Assembly (NCBI RefSeq): GCF_012524165.2
Contig: NZ_JABACJ020000004.1
Location: 176,332-240,331, forward strand
Reading direction: 5' to 3'
Origin: Faecalicatena faecalis
Lineage (GTDB): Bacteria; Bacillota; Clostridia; Lachnospirales; Lachnospiraceae
Length of the DNA stretch: 64,000 nt
The notes below the pieces were generated by a model. The model ran no database searches. It was not told the origin of the DNA and saw nothing but the letters and a program-made list of their open reading frames with translations. Made by a program: the position numbers and the translations under genes. Positions within the stretch are counted from its first letter, which is position 1. Each line of letters opens with the position of its first letter. Below are positions 7,519-16,861 of the stretch, piece after piece.

Positions 7519-10500
7519 ATGAGCAATGTAAAACGTGTGTATGTGGAGAAGAAGCCGGAGTTTGCCGTGCAGGCGAAGGAACTGCGTCACGAGATCAAGC
7601 ATTACCTGGGAATCAGTACGGTGACAGGAGTACGTGTCCTGATTCGTTACGATGTGGAGAATATTTCAGAGGAGACCTTTCAGAAAGCATGCAATGGTAT
7701 TTTTGCGGAGCCTCCGGTCGATGTTTTATACAACGAGACATTCCCGATGGAAGAGAACAGTCATGTGTTTTCCGTAGAATATCTTCCGGGACAGTTTGAC
7801 CAGAGAGCGGATTCCGCAGAACAGTGTGTACAGTTCATCAAAGAGGATGAAAAGCCGGTCATTAAGACTGCAACCACATATGTAATAGAAGGAACAGTAA
7901 CAGAGGAAGAATTCGCAGCAATTAAAAACCACTGTATCAACCCGGTAGATTCCAGAGAGACAGGTATGGAGAAGCCGGAGACGTTGGTGACTGTTTTTGA
8001 AGAGCCAGAGGATGTGAAGGTATTTGACGGTTTCCAGACAATGCCGGAGGTTGAACTCAAAGAGCTGTATGATTCTTTAGGTTTGGCTATGACATTCAGG
8101 GATTTCCAGCATATCCAGAATTATTACAATGGGGAAGAGCACAGAGATCCGACGATGACAGAGATCAGAGTACTGGATACCTACTGGTCAGATCACTGCC
8201 GCCACACTACATTCTCAACAGAATTAAAGGATGTTGTATTCGGAGAGGGCGATTATAAAGAGCCGATCGTGAACACATATAATCAGTATCTGAAGGACCA
8301 CAGTGAGATTTTTGCAGGCAGGGAGGATAAGTTCGTCTGCCTGATGGATCTGGCACTGATGGCAATGCGTAAGTTAAAGAAGGAAGGTAAGCTTGCAGAC
8401 CAGGAAGAGTCCGAGGAAATCAATGCATGCAGTATCGTAGTACCGATCAAGGTCGACGGTGTGGAAGAGGAGTGGCTCATCAACTTCAAGAATGAGACTC
8501 ACAACCATCCGACAGAGATCGAGCCGTTCGGTGGAGCTGCAACCTGCCTTGGCGGTGCGATTCGTGATCCGCTGTCAGGACGTACCTATGTATACCAGGC
8601 AATGCGTGTGACTGGAGCAGCAGACCCGACCGTGTCCGTACAGGATACGTTAAAAGGAAAGCTGCCACAGAAGAAGCTGGTTCGCGGTGCAGCCAAAGGA
8701 TACAGCTCATATGGTAACCAGATCGGTCTGGCAACAGGAGCAGTAAAGGAAATCTATCATCCAGATTATGTGGCAAAGCGTATGGAGATTGGTGCTGTCT
8801 TAGGTGCAGCTCCGCGCCGCGCAGTTATCAGAGAGACTTCTGATCCTGGAGATATCATCATTTTATTAGGCGGACGTACAGGACGTGACGGCTGTGGCGG
8901 TGCAACAGGTTCTTCCAAGGTGCATACAGAAGAGTCCATTGAGACCTGTGGCGCAGAAGTACAGAAGGGAAACCCACCGACAGAGCGTAAGATTCAGCGT
9001 CTGTTCAGAAGAGAAGAAGTAAGTAAGCTGATCAAGAAATGTAACGACTTTGGTGCAGGCGGTGTGTCCGTGGCAATCGGTGAGCTTGCTGATGGACTGA
9101 GAGTTGACCTGGACAAGGTTCCGAAAAAATATGCTGGCCTGGATGGAACTGAAATCGCGATTTCAGAGTCCCAGGAAAGAATGGCTGTTGTAGTTGATCC
9201 GAAGGATGTACCTCAGTTCCTCGCATTTGCCAAGGAAGAGAATCTGGAAGCGGTCGAGGTTGCTGTAGTAACTGAGTCGCCGAGACTGGTGCTCGTATGG
9301 AGAGGCAACGAAATCGTGAACATTTCCCGTGCATTTTTGGATACCAACGGGGCTCATCAGGAGACCACGGTAGAAGTTGAGATTCCAGGAAAAGAAGGAA
9401 ATCTGTTCGTCAAAGAAGACGTAGCCGATGTGAAAGAAAAATGGCTGGATGTATTGAAAGACCTGAACGTATGCTCACAGAAGGGACTCGTGGAGATGTT
9501 CGACGGTTCCATCGGAGCAGGTTCTGTGTTCATGCCTCACGGCGGTAAATACCAGATGACTGAGACACAGACTATGGTTGCAAAGGTTCCGGTACAGAAC
9601 GGAAAGACAGACAGCGTCTCCATGATGAGCTATGGATTCGATCCATACCTGTCAAGCTGGAGTCCATATCACGGTGCTGTATATGCAGTGACAGAGTCTG
9701 TGGCAAAGATTGTGGCATCAGGCGGAGATTACAGTAAGATTCGTTTCACATTCCAGGAATATTTCCGCAGGATGACAGAAGATCCGAAGAGATGGAGCCA
9801 ACCGTTTGCTGCACTGCTTGGTGCTTATAGTGCACAGCTTGGTTTCGGCCTGCCGTCAATCGGCGGAAAGGACAGTATGTCAGGAACCTTCCAGGATATC
9901 GACGTACCGCCGACACTGGTTTCTTTTGCCGTGGATATGGCAACAGAGGATGAGATCATCACTCCTGAATTCAAGAAAGCAGGCAATAAGATCGTATGGC
10001 TGAGAATCGAGAAGGATGAGTATGACCTGCCGGTATACAGCCAGCTGATGGATCAGTACGGCAAGTTCGCAGACGATATCCACAGCGGAAAAATCGTATC
10101 TGCCTATGCTCTGGACCGTCACGGTGTGATTGCGGCTGTCAGCAAGATGGCATTTGGTAACGCATTGGGCGTAAAGGTGGAACATAACATGGATGCACGG
10201 GAACTGTTCGCTCCGGCATTTGGTGATATTATTGCAGAGGTTCCGGCTGATAAGGTAGGGGAGCTTGGAATTACTTATACGGTAATCGGTGAAGTGACAG
10301 AGGATCAGACATTTACCTATGGCAATACAGTCATCACACTGGCTGAGGCAGAGAAAGCATGGACAGAGACTCTGGAGAAGGTATTTGCGACCCGTTCTTC
10401 CGCAGACAGCGATGAAGTGCTGGAAGAGAAGCTGTATGATACAAAGGATATCCATATCTGCAGTCATAAGATTGCGCAGCCGACCGTATTTATTCCGGTA

Positions 10501-11274
10501 TTCCCGGGAACGAACTGTGAATACGACAGCAAGAGAGCCTTCGAGCGTGCAGGTGCTAAGGTCATCACAAAGGTATTCAAGAACCTGGATGCCGCTGATA
10601 TCCGTGATTCAGTGGAAGAGTTTGAAAAAGCAATCGCACAAGCACAGATGATCATGTTCCCAGGTGGATTCAGTGCAGGTGACGAGCCGGATGGTTCCGC
10701 GAAGTTCTTTGCAACTGCATTCCAGAATGCGAAGATCAAAGAGGCAGTTGAGAAGCTGTTAAATGAAAGAGACGGTCTTGCACTTGGAGTCTGCAACGGA
10801 TTCCAGGCACTGATCAAGCTTGGACTCGTTCCTTACGGTAAAATCGTGGGACAGACAGAGGATTCTCCGACATTGACATACAACACCATCGGACGCCATA
10901 TCTCCAAGATGGTCTACACAAAAGTAGTGACCAACAAGTCCCCATGGCTTCAGGGAGCAGAGCTTGGCGGTGTCTACACGAACCCGGCTTCCCATGGGGA
11001 AGGACGATTTGTTGCCAGCGAAGAGTGGCTTGACAAGCTGTTTGCAAACGGTCAGGTGGCTACACAGTACTGCGACCCGGACGGCGTGATTAGCATGAAT
11101 GAAGAGTGGAATGTCAACGGCTCCTACCGTGCAATCGAAGGTATCACAAGCCCAGACGGACGTGTGCTGGGCAAGATGGCGCATTCCGAGAGAAGAGACG
11201 ATTCCGTGGCAATCAATATCTACGGTGAGCAGGATCTCAAGATCTTCGAGTCAGGTGTGAAGTATTTTAAATAA
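7519..11274 (+). CDS. purL: Phosphoribosylformylglycinamidine synthase, single-chain form
   Basis: Fourth step of purine synthesis: FGAR + glutamine + ATP to FGAM. 1251 aa in one chain, combining the N-terminal domain, two AIRS-like ATP-binding halves (ETHNHPTEIEPFGGAATCLGG; GGKDSMSGTF) and a C-terminal glutamine amidotransferase domain (FPGTNCEYD, nucleophile Cys1092 in GVCNGFQ, C-terminal AHSERR). This differs from Bacillus, where PurS, PurL and PurQ are separate. The start at 7519 has AAAGGAG 8 nt upstream; an in-frame ATG at 7441 has no ribosome site. Stands alone, ended by a strong terminator. No other pur gene adjoins; purA is 25 kb away. Confidence 0.97.
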   Translation: MSNVKRVYVEKKPEFAVQAKELRHEIKHYLGISTVTGVRVLIRYDVENISEETFQKACNGIFAEPPVDVLYNETFPMEENSHVFSVEYLPGQFDQRADSAEQCVQFIKEDEKPVIKTATTYVIEGTVTEEEFAAIKNHCINPVDSRETGMEKPETLVTVFEEPEDVKVFDGFQTMPEVELKELYDSLGLAMTFRDFQHIQNYYNGEEHRDPTMTEIRVLDTYWSDHCRHTTFSTELKDVVFGEGDYKEPIVNTYNQYLKDHSEIFAGREDKFVCLMDLALMAMRKLKKEGKLADQEESEEINACSIVVPIKVDGVEEEWLINFKNETHNHPTEIEPFGGAATCLGGAIRDPLSGRTYVYQAMRVTGAADPTVSVQDTLKGKLPQKKLVRGAAKGYSSYGNQIGLATGAVKEIYHPDYVAKRMEIGAVLGAAPRRAVIRETSDPGDIIILLGGRTGRDGCGGATGSSKVHTEESIETCGAEVQKGNPPTERKIQRLFRREEVSKLIKKCNDFGAGGVSVAIGELADGLRVDLDKVPKKYAGLDGTEIAISESQERMAVVVDPKDVPQFLAFAKEENLEAVEVAVVTESPRLVLVWRGNEIVNISRAFLDTNGAHQETTVEVEIPGKEGNLFVKEDVADVKEKWLDVLKDLNVCSQKGLVEMFDGSIGAGSVFMPHGGKYQMTETQTMVAKVPVQNGKTDSVSMMSYGFDPYLSSWSPYHGAVYAVTESVAKIVASGGDYSKIRFTFQEYFRRMTEDPKRWSQPFAALLGAYSAQLGFGLPSIGGKDSMSGTFQDIDVPPTLVSFAVDMATEDEIITPEFKKAGNKIVWLRIEKDEYDLPVYSQLMDQYGKFADDIHSGKIVSAYALDRHGVIAAVSKMAFGNALGVKVEHNMDARELFAPAFGDIIAEVPADKVGELGITYTVIGEVTEDQTFTYGNTVITLAEAEKAWTETLEKVFATRSSADSDEVLEEKLYDTKDIHICSHKIAQPTVFIPVFPGTNCEYDSKRAFERAGAKVITKVFKNLDAADIRDSVEEFEKAIAQAQMIMFPGGFSAGDEPDGSAKFFATAFQNAKIKEAVEKLLNERDGLALGVCNGFQALIKLGLVPYGKIVGQTEDSPTLTYNTIGRHISKMVYTKVVTNKSPWLQGAELGGVYTNPASHGEGRFVASEEWLDKLFANGQVATQYCDPDGVISMNEEWNVNGSYRAIEGITSPDGRVLGKMAHSERRDDSVAINIYGEQDLKIFESGVKYFK

Positions 11275-11325
11275 GAGAAAAGTGTAATCGTTCAGGCAGC
11301 TGAGTAATCAAAATGCTTGTGTAAG

Positions 11326-11368
11326 GGACAGGACGGGGCGCCGTAAGGCGCCTGTCCTGTTGCTTTTA
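11326..11368 (+). terminator. purL terminator
   Basis: GC-rich hairpin: ACAGGAC-G-GGGCGCC (11328-11342), GTAA loop, GGCGCC-TGTCCTGT, then TTGCTTTT. Confidence 0.85.
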
Positions 11369-11477
11369 CAGGTGGATTTTACTGGACGTAGAGGATTCAG
11401 ATACTATACAGTGCAGAGTATGGCATTGTTTGGATAAACACATCATTGTTCAAACAATTAAAAAAATAAAAAAAATA

Positions 11478-11507
11478 TTGACAATTCCTGGCAGATTATA
11501 GTATAAT
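11478..11507 (+). promoter_or_regulatory. Promoter of the first tRNA-Met
   Basis: TTGACA (11478-11483), 18 bp, TATAAT (11502-11507), 42 nt before the tRNA. Same architecture (including ATAGTATAAT-like -10 region) as the promoter before tRNA-Val. Confidence 0.85.
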
Positions 11508-11548
11508 GGCAAAGTAAGATGCGGGAACGCGTTGAGCAGATAAAATAT

Positions 11549-11622
11549 GGCGGAATAGCTCAGTTGGCTAGAGCACACGGTTCATACCCGTGGTGTCGCT
11601 GGTTCAAATCCAGTTTCCGCTA
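11549..11622 (+). tRNA. tRNA-Met (CAT), copy 1
   Basis: 74-nt cloverleaf: acceptor GGCGGAA pairs with TTCCGCT; D-arm with AGCTCAGTTGG; anticodon stem CACGG/CCGTG with loop TTCATAC, giving anticodon CAT; T-arm GGTTCAAATCC. CCA is not encoded. The Watson-Crick/wobble first pair (G-U) and normal D-arm suggest elongator rather than initiator tRNA. Identical to copy 2 at 12012-12085. Confidence 0.95.
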
Positions 11623-11625
11623 TTG

Positions 11626-11787
11626 CCGGATGGCGTAACTGTTCACAGGTATCCTGTGCACAGTTACGATTTCAGCCCATTTTAAATGCATCTTCGATGC
11701 ATGGGGCTGAAATTCATCCTACTGTCAGCTCTGGCGCATAGCTTGACAGCAAGTGTCAAGCTTGCGAATGAACAGTAACCGGATGGC
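11626..11787. mobile_element. MITE-like non-coding element between tRNA genes
   Basis: A 9-bp direct repeat CCGGATGGC flanks the element (11626-11634 and 11779-11787) like a target-site duplication. Just inside are terminal inverted repeats: GTAACTGTTCA (11635-11645) and TGAACAGTAAC (11769-11779; 8 bp perfect). The interior folds into three hairpins: CGTAACTGT/ACAGTTACG with CACAGG/CCTGTG (about 11634-11668); ATTTCAGCCC/GGGCTGAAAT with ATGCATC/GATGCAT (about 11669-11713); GCTTGACA/TGTCAAGC (about 11741-11762). No reading frame. The structure fits a miniature inverted-repeat element; whether it is dispersed in the genome cannot be checked here. Confidence 0.6.
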
Positions 11788-11831
11788 AGCATTTCTTAAA
11801 AGAAAATTTTGAAAAAAATTTAAAAAAGATG

Positions 11832-11861
11832 TTGACATTTGGTGAGAGTTAATAGTATAAT
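11832..11861 (+). promoter_or_regulatory. Promoter of tRNA-Val / tRNA-Met copy 2
   Basis: TTGACA (11832-11837), 18 bp, TATAAT (11856-11861), 56 nt before tRNA-Val. Confidence 0.85.
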
Positions 11862-11916
11862 AGCAAAGCGAGCTGCGGATGAGACAAGTAATCAACTGCA
11901 GGAAGCAAAAGAATAT

Positions 11917-11989
11917 GGGATCTTAGCTCAGCTGGGAGAGCATCTGCCTTACAAGCAGAGGGTCATAGGTTCGAGCCCTATAGGTCCCA
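11917..11989 (+). tRNA. tRNA-Val (TAC)
   Basis: 73-nt cloverleaf: acceptor GGGATCT/AGGTCCC, anticodon stem TCTGC/GCAGA with loop CTTACAA, anticodon TAC (reads GTA and other Val codons). No encoded CCA. Co-transcribed with the tRNA-Met 22 nt downstream. Confidence 0.95.
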
Positions 11990-12011
11990 TAATTATCTAA
12001 AAACTGTATAT

Positions 12012-12085
12012 GGCGGAATAGCTCAGTTGGCTAGAGCACACGGTTCATACCCGTGGTGTCGCTGGTTCAAATCCAGTTTCCGCTA
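12012..12085 (+). tRNA. tRNA-Met (CAT), copy 2
   Basis: Sequence identical to the tRNA at 11549-11622 over all 74 nt, with anticodon CAT and no encoded CCA. Follows tRNA-Val and precedes a strong terminator. Confidence 0.95.
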
Positions 12086-12090
12086 CTTAG

Positions 12091-12124
12091 GAACTCCAGT
12101 ACTAGACTGGAGTTCTTTTTTTAT
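12091..12124 (+). terminator. tRNA operon terminator
   Basis: GAACTCCAGT-ACTAG-ACTGGAGTTC followed by a run of seven T. Confidence 0.95.
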
Positions 12125-12237
12125 CATGTAGGAATCTAGGATCCGGTTTCACAGAGCTCTTTTCACACTCTAATCTGGTAATCAACATCATTTTATGATA
12201 GAATCAGAGAGTGAAAAATAAAGCGGAGGAAGAAGCG

Positions 12238-12591
12238 ATGAATAAAAAATCTTGGTATGTGCTGCGGATCGTAGTCGGCTTATATCTTACCTATCTGGGA
12301 ATCAAGCTCATTACAGGAGTTATGGCGGAAAGACCGGGGAATATGGTGTTCGTGCTGTTTATGGCGGGAATCTTTATTGTGATCGGGGTCTTGTACGCGG
12401 TCTCAGCGATCAAAAAAGTATTGGCATTAAAAAATGAAGAATCAGAAGAAGATTTGGATGGCGTAGAAGATGACTCATATGAGGACGAATCCGATGATAG
12501 TGAAGAAACTAAGTTTATTGATGAGAATGAGACGGCTGCGTATAGTGAGTCTGAAAATGTAGAAGATAATGATATAAAAGAGGATGATTAA
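12238..12591 (+). CDS. Small membrane protein with acidic tail, unknown function
   Basis: 117 aa. Two transmembrane helices (about residues 7-25 and 33-55) are followed by a tail of about 55 residues made almost entirely of Asp, Glu and Ser. ATG 12238 is chosen because GGAGGA lies 7 nt upstream; the in-frame GTG at 12211 has no ribosome site. I do not recognise the family. It precedes ispF by 45 nt and may be co-transcribed. The acidic tail could bind cations or a basic partner, but nothing shows this. Confidence 0.75.
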   Translation: MNKKSWYVLRIVVGLYLTYLGIKLITGVMAERPGNMVFVLFMAGIFIVIGVLYAVSAIKKVLALKNEESEEDLDGVEDDSYEDESDDSEETKFIDENETAAYSESENVEDNDIKEDD

Positions 12592-12636
12592 GGCAAGCGA
12601 TTATGAATGACGAGCAAGGAGAAGGAGGACTGTGAC

Positions 12637-13194
12637 ATGCGTGTTGGTATGGGATATGATGTTCATAAATTAGTAGAGGGCAGAGATTTGATTTTGGGAG
12701 GCGTGACGATTCCATATGAGAAGGGACTTTTGGGACATTCTGATGCAGATGTGCTGCTGCATGCGGTCATGGATGCACTGTTGGGGGCGGCAGCCTTAGG
12801 GGATATCGGAAAGCATTTCCCGGATACGGATCCGCAGTATAAGGGAATCTCGAGCATCAGGCTGCTGGAGCATGTGGCAGGACTTCTGGATGAACATCAT
12901 TATATTATAGAGAATATTGATGCGACGATCATTGCACAGAGGCCGAAGATGCGCCCATACATCGATCAGATGCGGGAAAATATGGCAGAGGCCCTTCGGA
13001 TTTCTGCAGATCAGATCAATGTGAAAGCGACGACAGAGGAAGGACTTGGTTTTACGGGGACGGGAGAAGGAATTTCTTCCCAAGCAATTTGTGCGTTGGA
13101 AAAAATTATAAATTACAGCAGTTATGATGTGACACCGAATGAAGATGGGTGCGGTAGTTGTCCGGGCTGCCAGAAAAATCAGGAAGTACTGTAG
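12637..13194 (+). CDS. ispF: 2-C-methyl-D-erythritol 2,4-cyclodiphosphate synthase with Cys-rich tail
   Basis: Non-mevalonate isoprenoid pathway; cyclises CDP-ME-2-phosphate to MEcPP with loss of CMP. Zinc ligands are visible in MGYDVHKL (Asp, His) and [12 protein letters not shown] (His). Other family motifs: [12 protein letters not shown] and [17 protein letters not shown]. The core ends near residue 157; an extra tail of about 28 residues carries three cysteines in GCGSCPGC, which the standard enzyme lacks. Start at 12637 follows AGGAGG by 8 nt. In Bacillus ispF lies near cysE-cysS, as here, with a GNAT gene and T-box between. Confidence 0.95.
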   Translation: MRVGMGYDVHKLVEGRDLILGGVTIPYEKGLLGHSDADVLLHAVMDALLGAAALGDIGKHFPDTDPQYKGISSIRLLEHVAGLLDEHHYIIENIDATIIAQRPKMRPYIDQMRENMAEALRISADQINVKATTEEGLGFTGTGEGISSQAICALEKIINYSSYDVTPNEDGCGSCPGCQKNQEVL

Positions 13195-13222
13195 AAATTA
13201 AGATGTGGGAAGGGATAAGGAT

Positions 13223-14350
13223 ATGCAGCTTCGGAAGCTTGAGGTAAATGAGCACGGCCTGACAAGAGGCCTGTGGGAAAAAGTATTTTCAGAGGACAGT
13301 AAGGAATTTCTGGATTACTATTATTTTATCAAAACCAGAGATAATCAGATCTATGTGATCGAGGAAGATGGTCAGATCCGTTCCATGCTGCAGTTGAATC
13401 CTTATTTGATTCAAATTGAGGACGAACAGTTCGCGTGCAATTATATCATTGCTGTAGCAACGGAGGAAGATTATAGAAGACGGGGATATATGGGAGAGCT
13501 GCTGAGAAAGTCTATGCTGGATATGTATGCCGCAAAAGAGCCGTTCACTTTTTTAATGCCTGCGGCAGAAGCAATCTATACCCCATATGATTTTCGTTTC
13601 ATCTATGCTCAGGAGCAGTATGAAAGTCAGGGCAAAAGCGGGGCTTTGGCAGTGGAATGCACAGATGCGTCCATGCGGGATTCGGCAGCCATGGCAGAGT
13701 TCTTTCGTGCCAATTTTGCAGAGCAATACCAGGTGTTCGCTGTGCGGGATGAAATGTATTATCAGACCATGATTTTCGAGCAGCAAAGCGAGAACGGAGG
13801 AGTAAAGCTGCTTAGAAAAGATGGAAATCTGGTCGGGTTATTTGCATATGCCTGTGAGGACAATACAGTGGAGATCAGAGAACCACTCTATCTTCCAGAG
13901 TATGAGGAAGAATTCCAGAAAGCGGTCTATGCATTAAAGTTGGGAAGCGATGCAGTGGTTAAGATCTACGCAGATCATCAGAATCGTTCTGGGAAAAAAG
14001 TGCCTGTCATCATGGCACGGATTCTTCATCTGGAGACGCTGTTATCAGCGATGAAGGTAAAGGATGGGGAAGAGCTGAAGTGCTCCTTCGCCGTACTGGA
14101 TTCGATCATCACGAAGAACAGTCGGGTGTGGGAACTAACAGGCGGTCAGGAGGACCGTGATATTCAGGTGCGGGAGACAGAGGATTCAGAGGGAGTAATC
14201 ACGATCAGTGCTCTGACAAGCCTTTTGTTCGGATATAAGACGGTAGAAGAGATCCGCGGGGAAACAGATGTCATTATACCGGATAGGCTGGGACAGGAAC
14301 TGGAGAAAATCCAGACATTAGAACGTGTGTTTTTAAATGAAATAGTCTAG
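13223..14350 (+). CDS. GNAT-family N-acetyltransferase, Eis-like
   Basis: 376 aa, two to three domain protein resembling the Eis type (GNAT domain, second GNAT-like half, C-terminal SCP2-like region). The acetyl-CoA loop is YRRRGYMGELL (about residue 95). C-terminal part (TSLLFGYKTVEEIRG) resembles the sterol-carrier fold of Eis proteins. Acceptor substrate unknown; amines or peptides are typical. ATG 13223 is preferred; the upstream in-frame GTG at 13205 is weak. Sits between ispF and the cysteine T-box and ends in its own terminator. Confidence 0.82.
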   Translation: MQLRKLEVNEHGLTRGLWEKVFSEDSKEFLDYYYFIKTRDNQIYVIEEDGQIRSMLQLNPYLIQIEDEQFACNYIIAVATEEDYRRRGYMGELLRKSMLDMYAAKEPFTFLMPAAEAIYTPYDFRFIYAQEQYESQGKSGALAVECTDASMRDSAAMAEFFRANFAEQYQVFAVRDEMYYQTMIFEQQSENGGVKLLRKDGNLVGLFAYACEDNTVEIREPLYLPEYEEEFQKAVYALKLGSDAVVKIYADHQNRSGKKVPVIMARILHLETLLSAMKVKDGEELKCSFAVLDSIITKNSRVWELTGGQEDRDIQVRETEDSEGVITISALTSLLFGYKTVEEIRGETDVIIPDRLGQELEKIQTLERVFLNEIV

Positions 14351-14360
14351 TATTCTGAAC

Positions 14361-14422
14361 ATGGAGAGCAAAAGGGTCATTCCTTGTTGAACAGGGGGCT
14401 GATCCTTTTGCTCTCCATTTTC
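14361..14422 (+). terminator. Terminator after the GNAT gene
   Basis: ATGGAGAGCAAAAGG (14361-14375) pairs with CCTTTTGCTCTCCAT (14404-14418), followed by TTTT. The loop region contains a further TCA/TGA pairing. Confidence 0.85.
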
Positions 14423-14430
14423 GAAATTTA

Positions 14431-14459
14431 TTGACAAATTGGGAAAGTTTGAATAATAT
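14431..14459 (+). promoter_or_regulatory. Promoter of the cysE operon
   Basis: TTGACA (14431-14436), 17 bp, TAATAT (14454-14459), just upstream of the T-box leader. Confidence 0.8.
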
Positions 14460-14469
14460 ATATTTATAT

Positions 14470-14727
14470 CTATACGAAAGTAAAGGCATTGAGCGGGAAG
14501 AGTAACTGATTTGGAACTTTCAGAGAGGGGCTGTCACCGGCTGTAAGCAGTCTCAAGGGAAGAATCTGTGAAGTGCGTCCGGGAGCTGATCCTGCAAACG
14601 GGAATCCTAAGTAGCAGGGTACGTAAGGCATACGTTATATGCATTGAGTGAAAGAAGAGATTCTTTTAATAGAGTGGAACCGCGGATATGACTTCGTCTC
14701 TAATGTAGAGATGGGGTCTTTTTTATT
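14470..14727 (+). ncRNA. T-box leader, cysteine specifier
   Basis: Senses uncharged tRNA and allows read-through when it is abundant. Seen in order: stem I with AGAGAGGGGCTGTC and GGCTGTAAGCAG; specifier codon TGC (Cys) at 14574-14576 in the context GAAG-TGC-GTCC; the T-box sequence AGAGTGGAACCGCGG (14671-14685); and a terminator stem GACTTCGTCTCT/AGAGATGGGGTC ending in six T (about 14690-14726). The Cys codon agrees with the downstream cysE and cysS. Confidence 0.95.
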
Positions 14728-14751
14728 TCTTTAAGAATGGAGGAATATGTT

Positions 14752-15468
14752 ATGGGAATGATATCTTATATAAAGAGTGAGATTCAGGTCATCAGGGAAC
14801 GTGACCCTGCAATCAAATCGAATATGGAAGTCTTGCTTTACCCAAGTTTTAAAGTTATACTAAGATACAGAGTGGCCCATAAGCTTTACCTGAAAAAGCA
14901 TTATTTCCTGGCCCGATGGATTTCACAGAGGGCAGCCAGGAAGACGGGGATCGAGATTCATCCCGGAGCGACAATCGGGAAGGGGCTTTTTATTGACCAT
15001 GGAAGCGGTGTGATCATCGGTGAGACAACGATCATCGGTGACAATGTGACCTTGTATCAGGGAGTGACGCTTGGCGGTACCGGAAAGGAACAGGGAAAAA
15101 GGCATCCGACGCTGGGAGATAATGTCATGGTCAGTGCGGGAGCAAAGATTCTGGGTTCCTTTAAAATCGGAGAGAATTCCAAGATCGGTGCCGGTTCCGT
15201 TGTCCTGGAGGAGGTTCCGCCGAATTGTACGGTCGTCGGTGTGCCTGGACGTATTGTGAAGATGGGCGATCAGAAGGTGCCGCGTGTGGATATGGATCAG
15301 ATTCACCTGCCTGACCCGGTATTAAATGACATCCGGGAACTGCAGAGTGCTAATCTCCGTCTGTATAAGCAGCTCAAGGAGATGGAGAAGCATATGAGAT
15401 GTATGATACAGCCAGAGTGCGAGATAAAAAACGAAAAGAAAGAGGAGAAGAACGATGAAAATATATAA
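14752..15468 (+). CDS. cysE: Serine O-acetyltransferase
   Basis: Makes O-acetylserine from serine and acetyl-CoA, the committed step of cysteine synthesis. 238 aa with an N-terminal helical region and a left-handed beta-helix of hexapeptide repeats ([19 protein letters not shown], then [18 protein letters not shown]). Catalytic His/Asp are in FIDHGSG. ATG 14752 follows GGAGG by 8 nt; ATG 14737 is inside the ribosome site. First gene after the Cys T-box, and its end overlaps cysS by 14 nt, so acetylserine and Cys-tRNA formation share control. Confidence 0.97.
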   Translation: MGMISYIKSEIQVIRERDPAIKSNMEVLLYPSFKVILRYRVAHKLYLKKHYFLARWISQRAARKTGIEIHPGATIGKGLFIDHGSGVIIGETTIIGDNVTLYQGVTLGGTGKEQGKRHPTLGDNVMVSAGAKILGSFKIGENSKIGAGSVVLEEVPPNCTVVGVPGRIVKMGDQKVPRVDMDQIHLPDPVLNDIRELQSANLRLYKQLKEMEKHMRCMIQPECEIKNEKKEEKNDENI

Positions 15469-16861
15469 TACAATGTCTAAGAAAAAAGAAGAATTTGTAC
15501 CTTTGGAGGAAGGTAAGGTAAAGATGTATGTGTGCGGACCGACCGTCTACAACTTTATCCATATCGGAAATGCAAGGCCGATGATCGTATTCGATACGGT
15601 GAGGAGATATTTTGAATATAAGGGCTATGATGTAAATTATGTGTCCAACTTCACGGATGTGGATGACAAGATCATCAAGAAAGCAATCGAGGAGGGCGTG
15701 ACTGCCGAGGAGATTTCCAAGCGTTACATTGCAGAGTGCAAAAAGGATATGGAAGGCATGAATGTAAAGCCGGCCACGAAGAATCCACTGGCGACCGAAG
15801 AAATCTGCGGGATGGTGGATATGATTCAGACGCTGATCGATAAAGGATATGCATATGAGAAGAATGGTACCGTATACTTCCGCACGAGAAGATTCGAGCA
15901 GTATGGGAAGCTCTCCCACAAGAATCTGGATGATTTGCAGTCAGGGGGCCGCGCACTGTTAGTGACAGGTCAGGACGAGAAGGAAGATTCCCTGGACTTC
16001 GTGCTGTGGAAGCCGAAAAAAGAAGGAGAGCCTGCATGGGAGTCTCCGTGGAGCGAGGGACGTCCGGGCTGGCATATCGAGTGCTCTGAGATGTCCAAGA
16101 AGTATTTGGGCGAGCAGATCGACATCCACGCGGGCGGAGAGGATCTTGTATTTCCTCATCACGAGAATGAGATTGCACAGAGCGAGGCGGCCAACGGCAA
16201 GGAATTTGCAAAATACTGGATGCACAATGCGTTTTTGAACATCGATAATAAGAAGATGTCCAAATCTCTTGGAAACTTCTTCACTGTCAGAGAAATCAGT
16301 GAAAAATATGACCTGCAGGTGCTGCGTTTCTTCATGTTAGGTGCACACTACCGTACACCGTTGAATTTCAGCGCGGATCTGATGGCGGCTGCAAAGACAG
16401 GGCTCGACCGTATTGTTACCGCAGCAGAGAACTTAAAGTTCCTTCTTGGAGCAGCAAAGACTCAAGAGATGACAGAGGCTGAAAAAGAAGCATTTGCCAA
16501 GACTCAGGAATTCGTGGATGCTTTTGAGAGAGCCATGGACGATGATTTTAACACGGCAGATGCCATTGCATCCATCTTCGACCTTGTGAAGTACTGCAAT
16601 ACAACGGCGGATGCAGAAAGTTCTGTAGAATATCTGCAGGGACTGCTGGATTTGATCTTAAAGCTGACAGATGTCCTGGGAATCATCGTGGAGAAGGAAG
16701 AAGAAATGCTTGCCGAAGATATCGAGGCCCTGATCGAGGAACGTCAGGCGGCAAGAAAGGCTAAAAATTTTGCGAGAGCCGATGAAATTCGTGATGAACT
16801 TCTTGCAAAAGGAATTATTCTGGAAGATACACGAGAAGGAGTAAAATGGAAAAAAGCGTAA
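15455..16861 (+). CDS. cysS: Cysteinyl-tRNA synthetase
   Basis: Charges tRNA-Cys. 468 aa, class I synthetase: Zn ligand Cys in [13 protein letters not shown] motif HIGN, Zn ligands in WHIECSEMS and [12 protein letters not shown], and KMSKS motif KKMSKSLGN. Length is normal. Overlaps cysE upstream and mrnC downstream (16 nt), so the cysE-cysS-mrnC-rlmB genes form one operon under the cysteine T-box. Confidence 0.98.
   Translation: MKIYNTMSKKKEEFVPLEEGKVKMYVCGPTVYNFIHIGNARPMIVFDTVRRYFEYKGYDVNYVSNFTDVDDKIIKKAIEEGVTAEEISKRYIAECKKDMEGMNVKPATKNPLATEEICGMVDMIQTLIDKGYAYEKNGTVYFRTRRFEQYGKLSHKNLDDLQSGGRALLVTGQDEKEDSLDFVLWKPKKEGEPAWESPWSEGRPGWHIECSEMSKKYLGEQIDIHAGGEDLVFPHHENEIAQSEAANGKEFAKYWMHNAFLNIDNKKMSKSLGNFFTVREISEKYDLQVLRFFMLGAHYRTPLNFSADLMAAAKTGLDRIVTAAENLKFLLGAAKTQEMTEAEKEAFAKTQEFVDAFERAMDDDFNTADAIASIFDLVKYCNTTADAESSVEYLQGLLDLILKLTDVLGIIVEKEEEMLAEDIEALIEERQAARKAKNFARADEIRDELLAKGIILEDTREGVKWKKA

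Noticed and set aside
9880..10467. 195-codon minus-strand frame inside purL
   Set aside because: Shadow of the purL coding sequence; no start signals and a composition rich in Cys/His/Leu typical of antisense frames.
15374..15919. 181-codon minus-strand frame across cysE/cysS
   Set aside because: Shadow of two firmly identified genes on the other strand.
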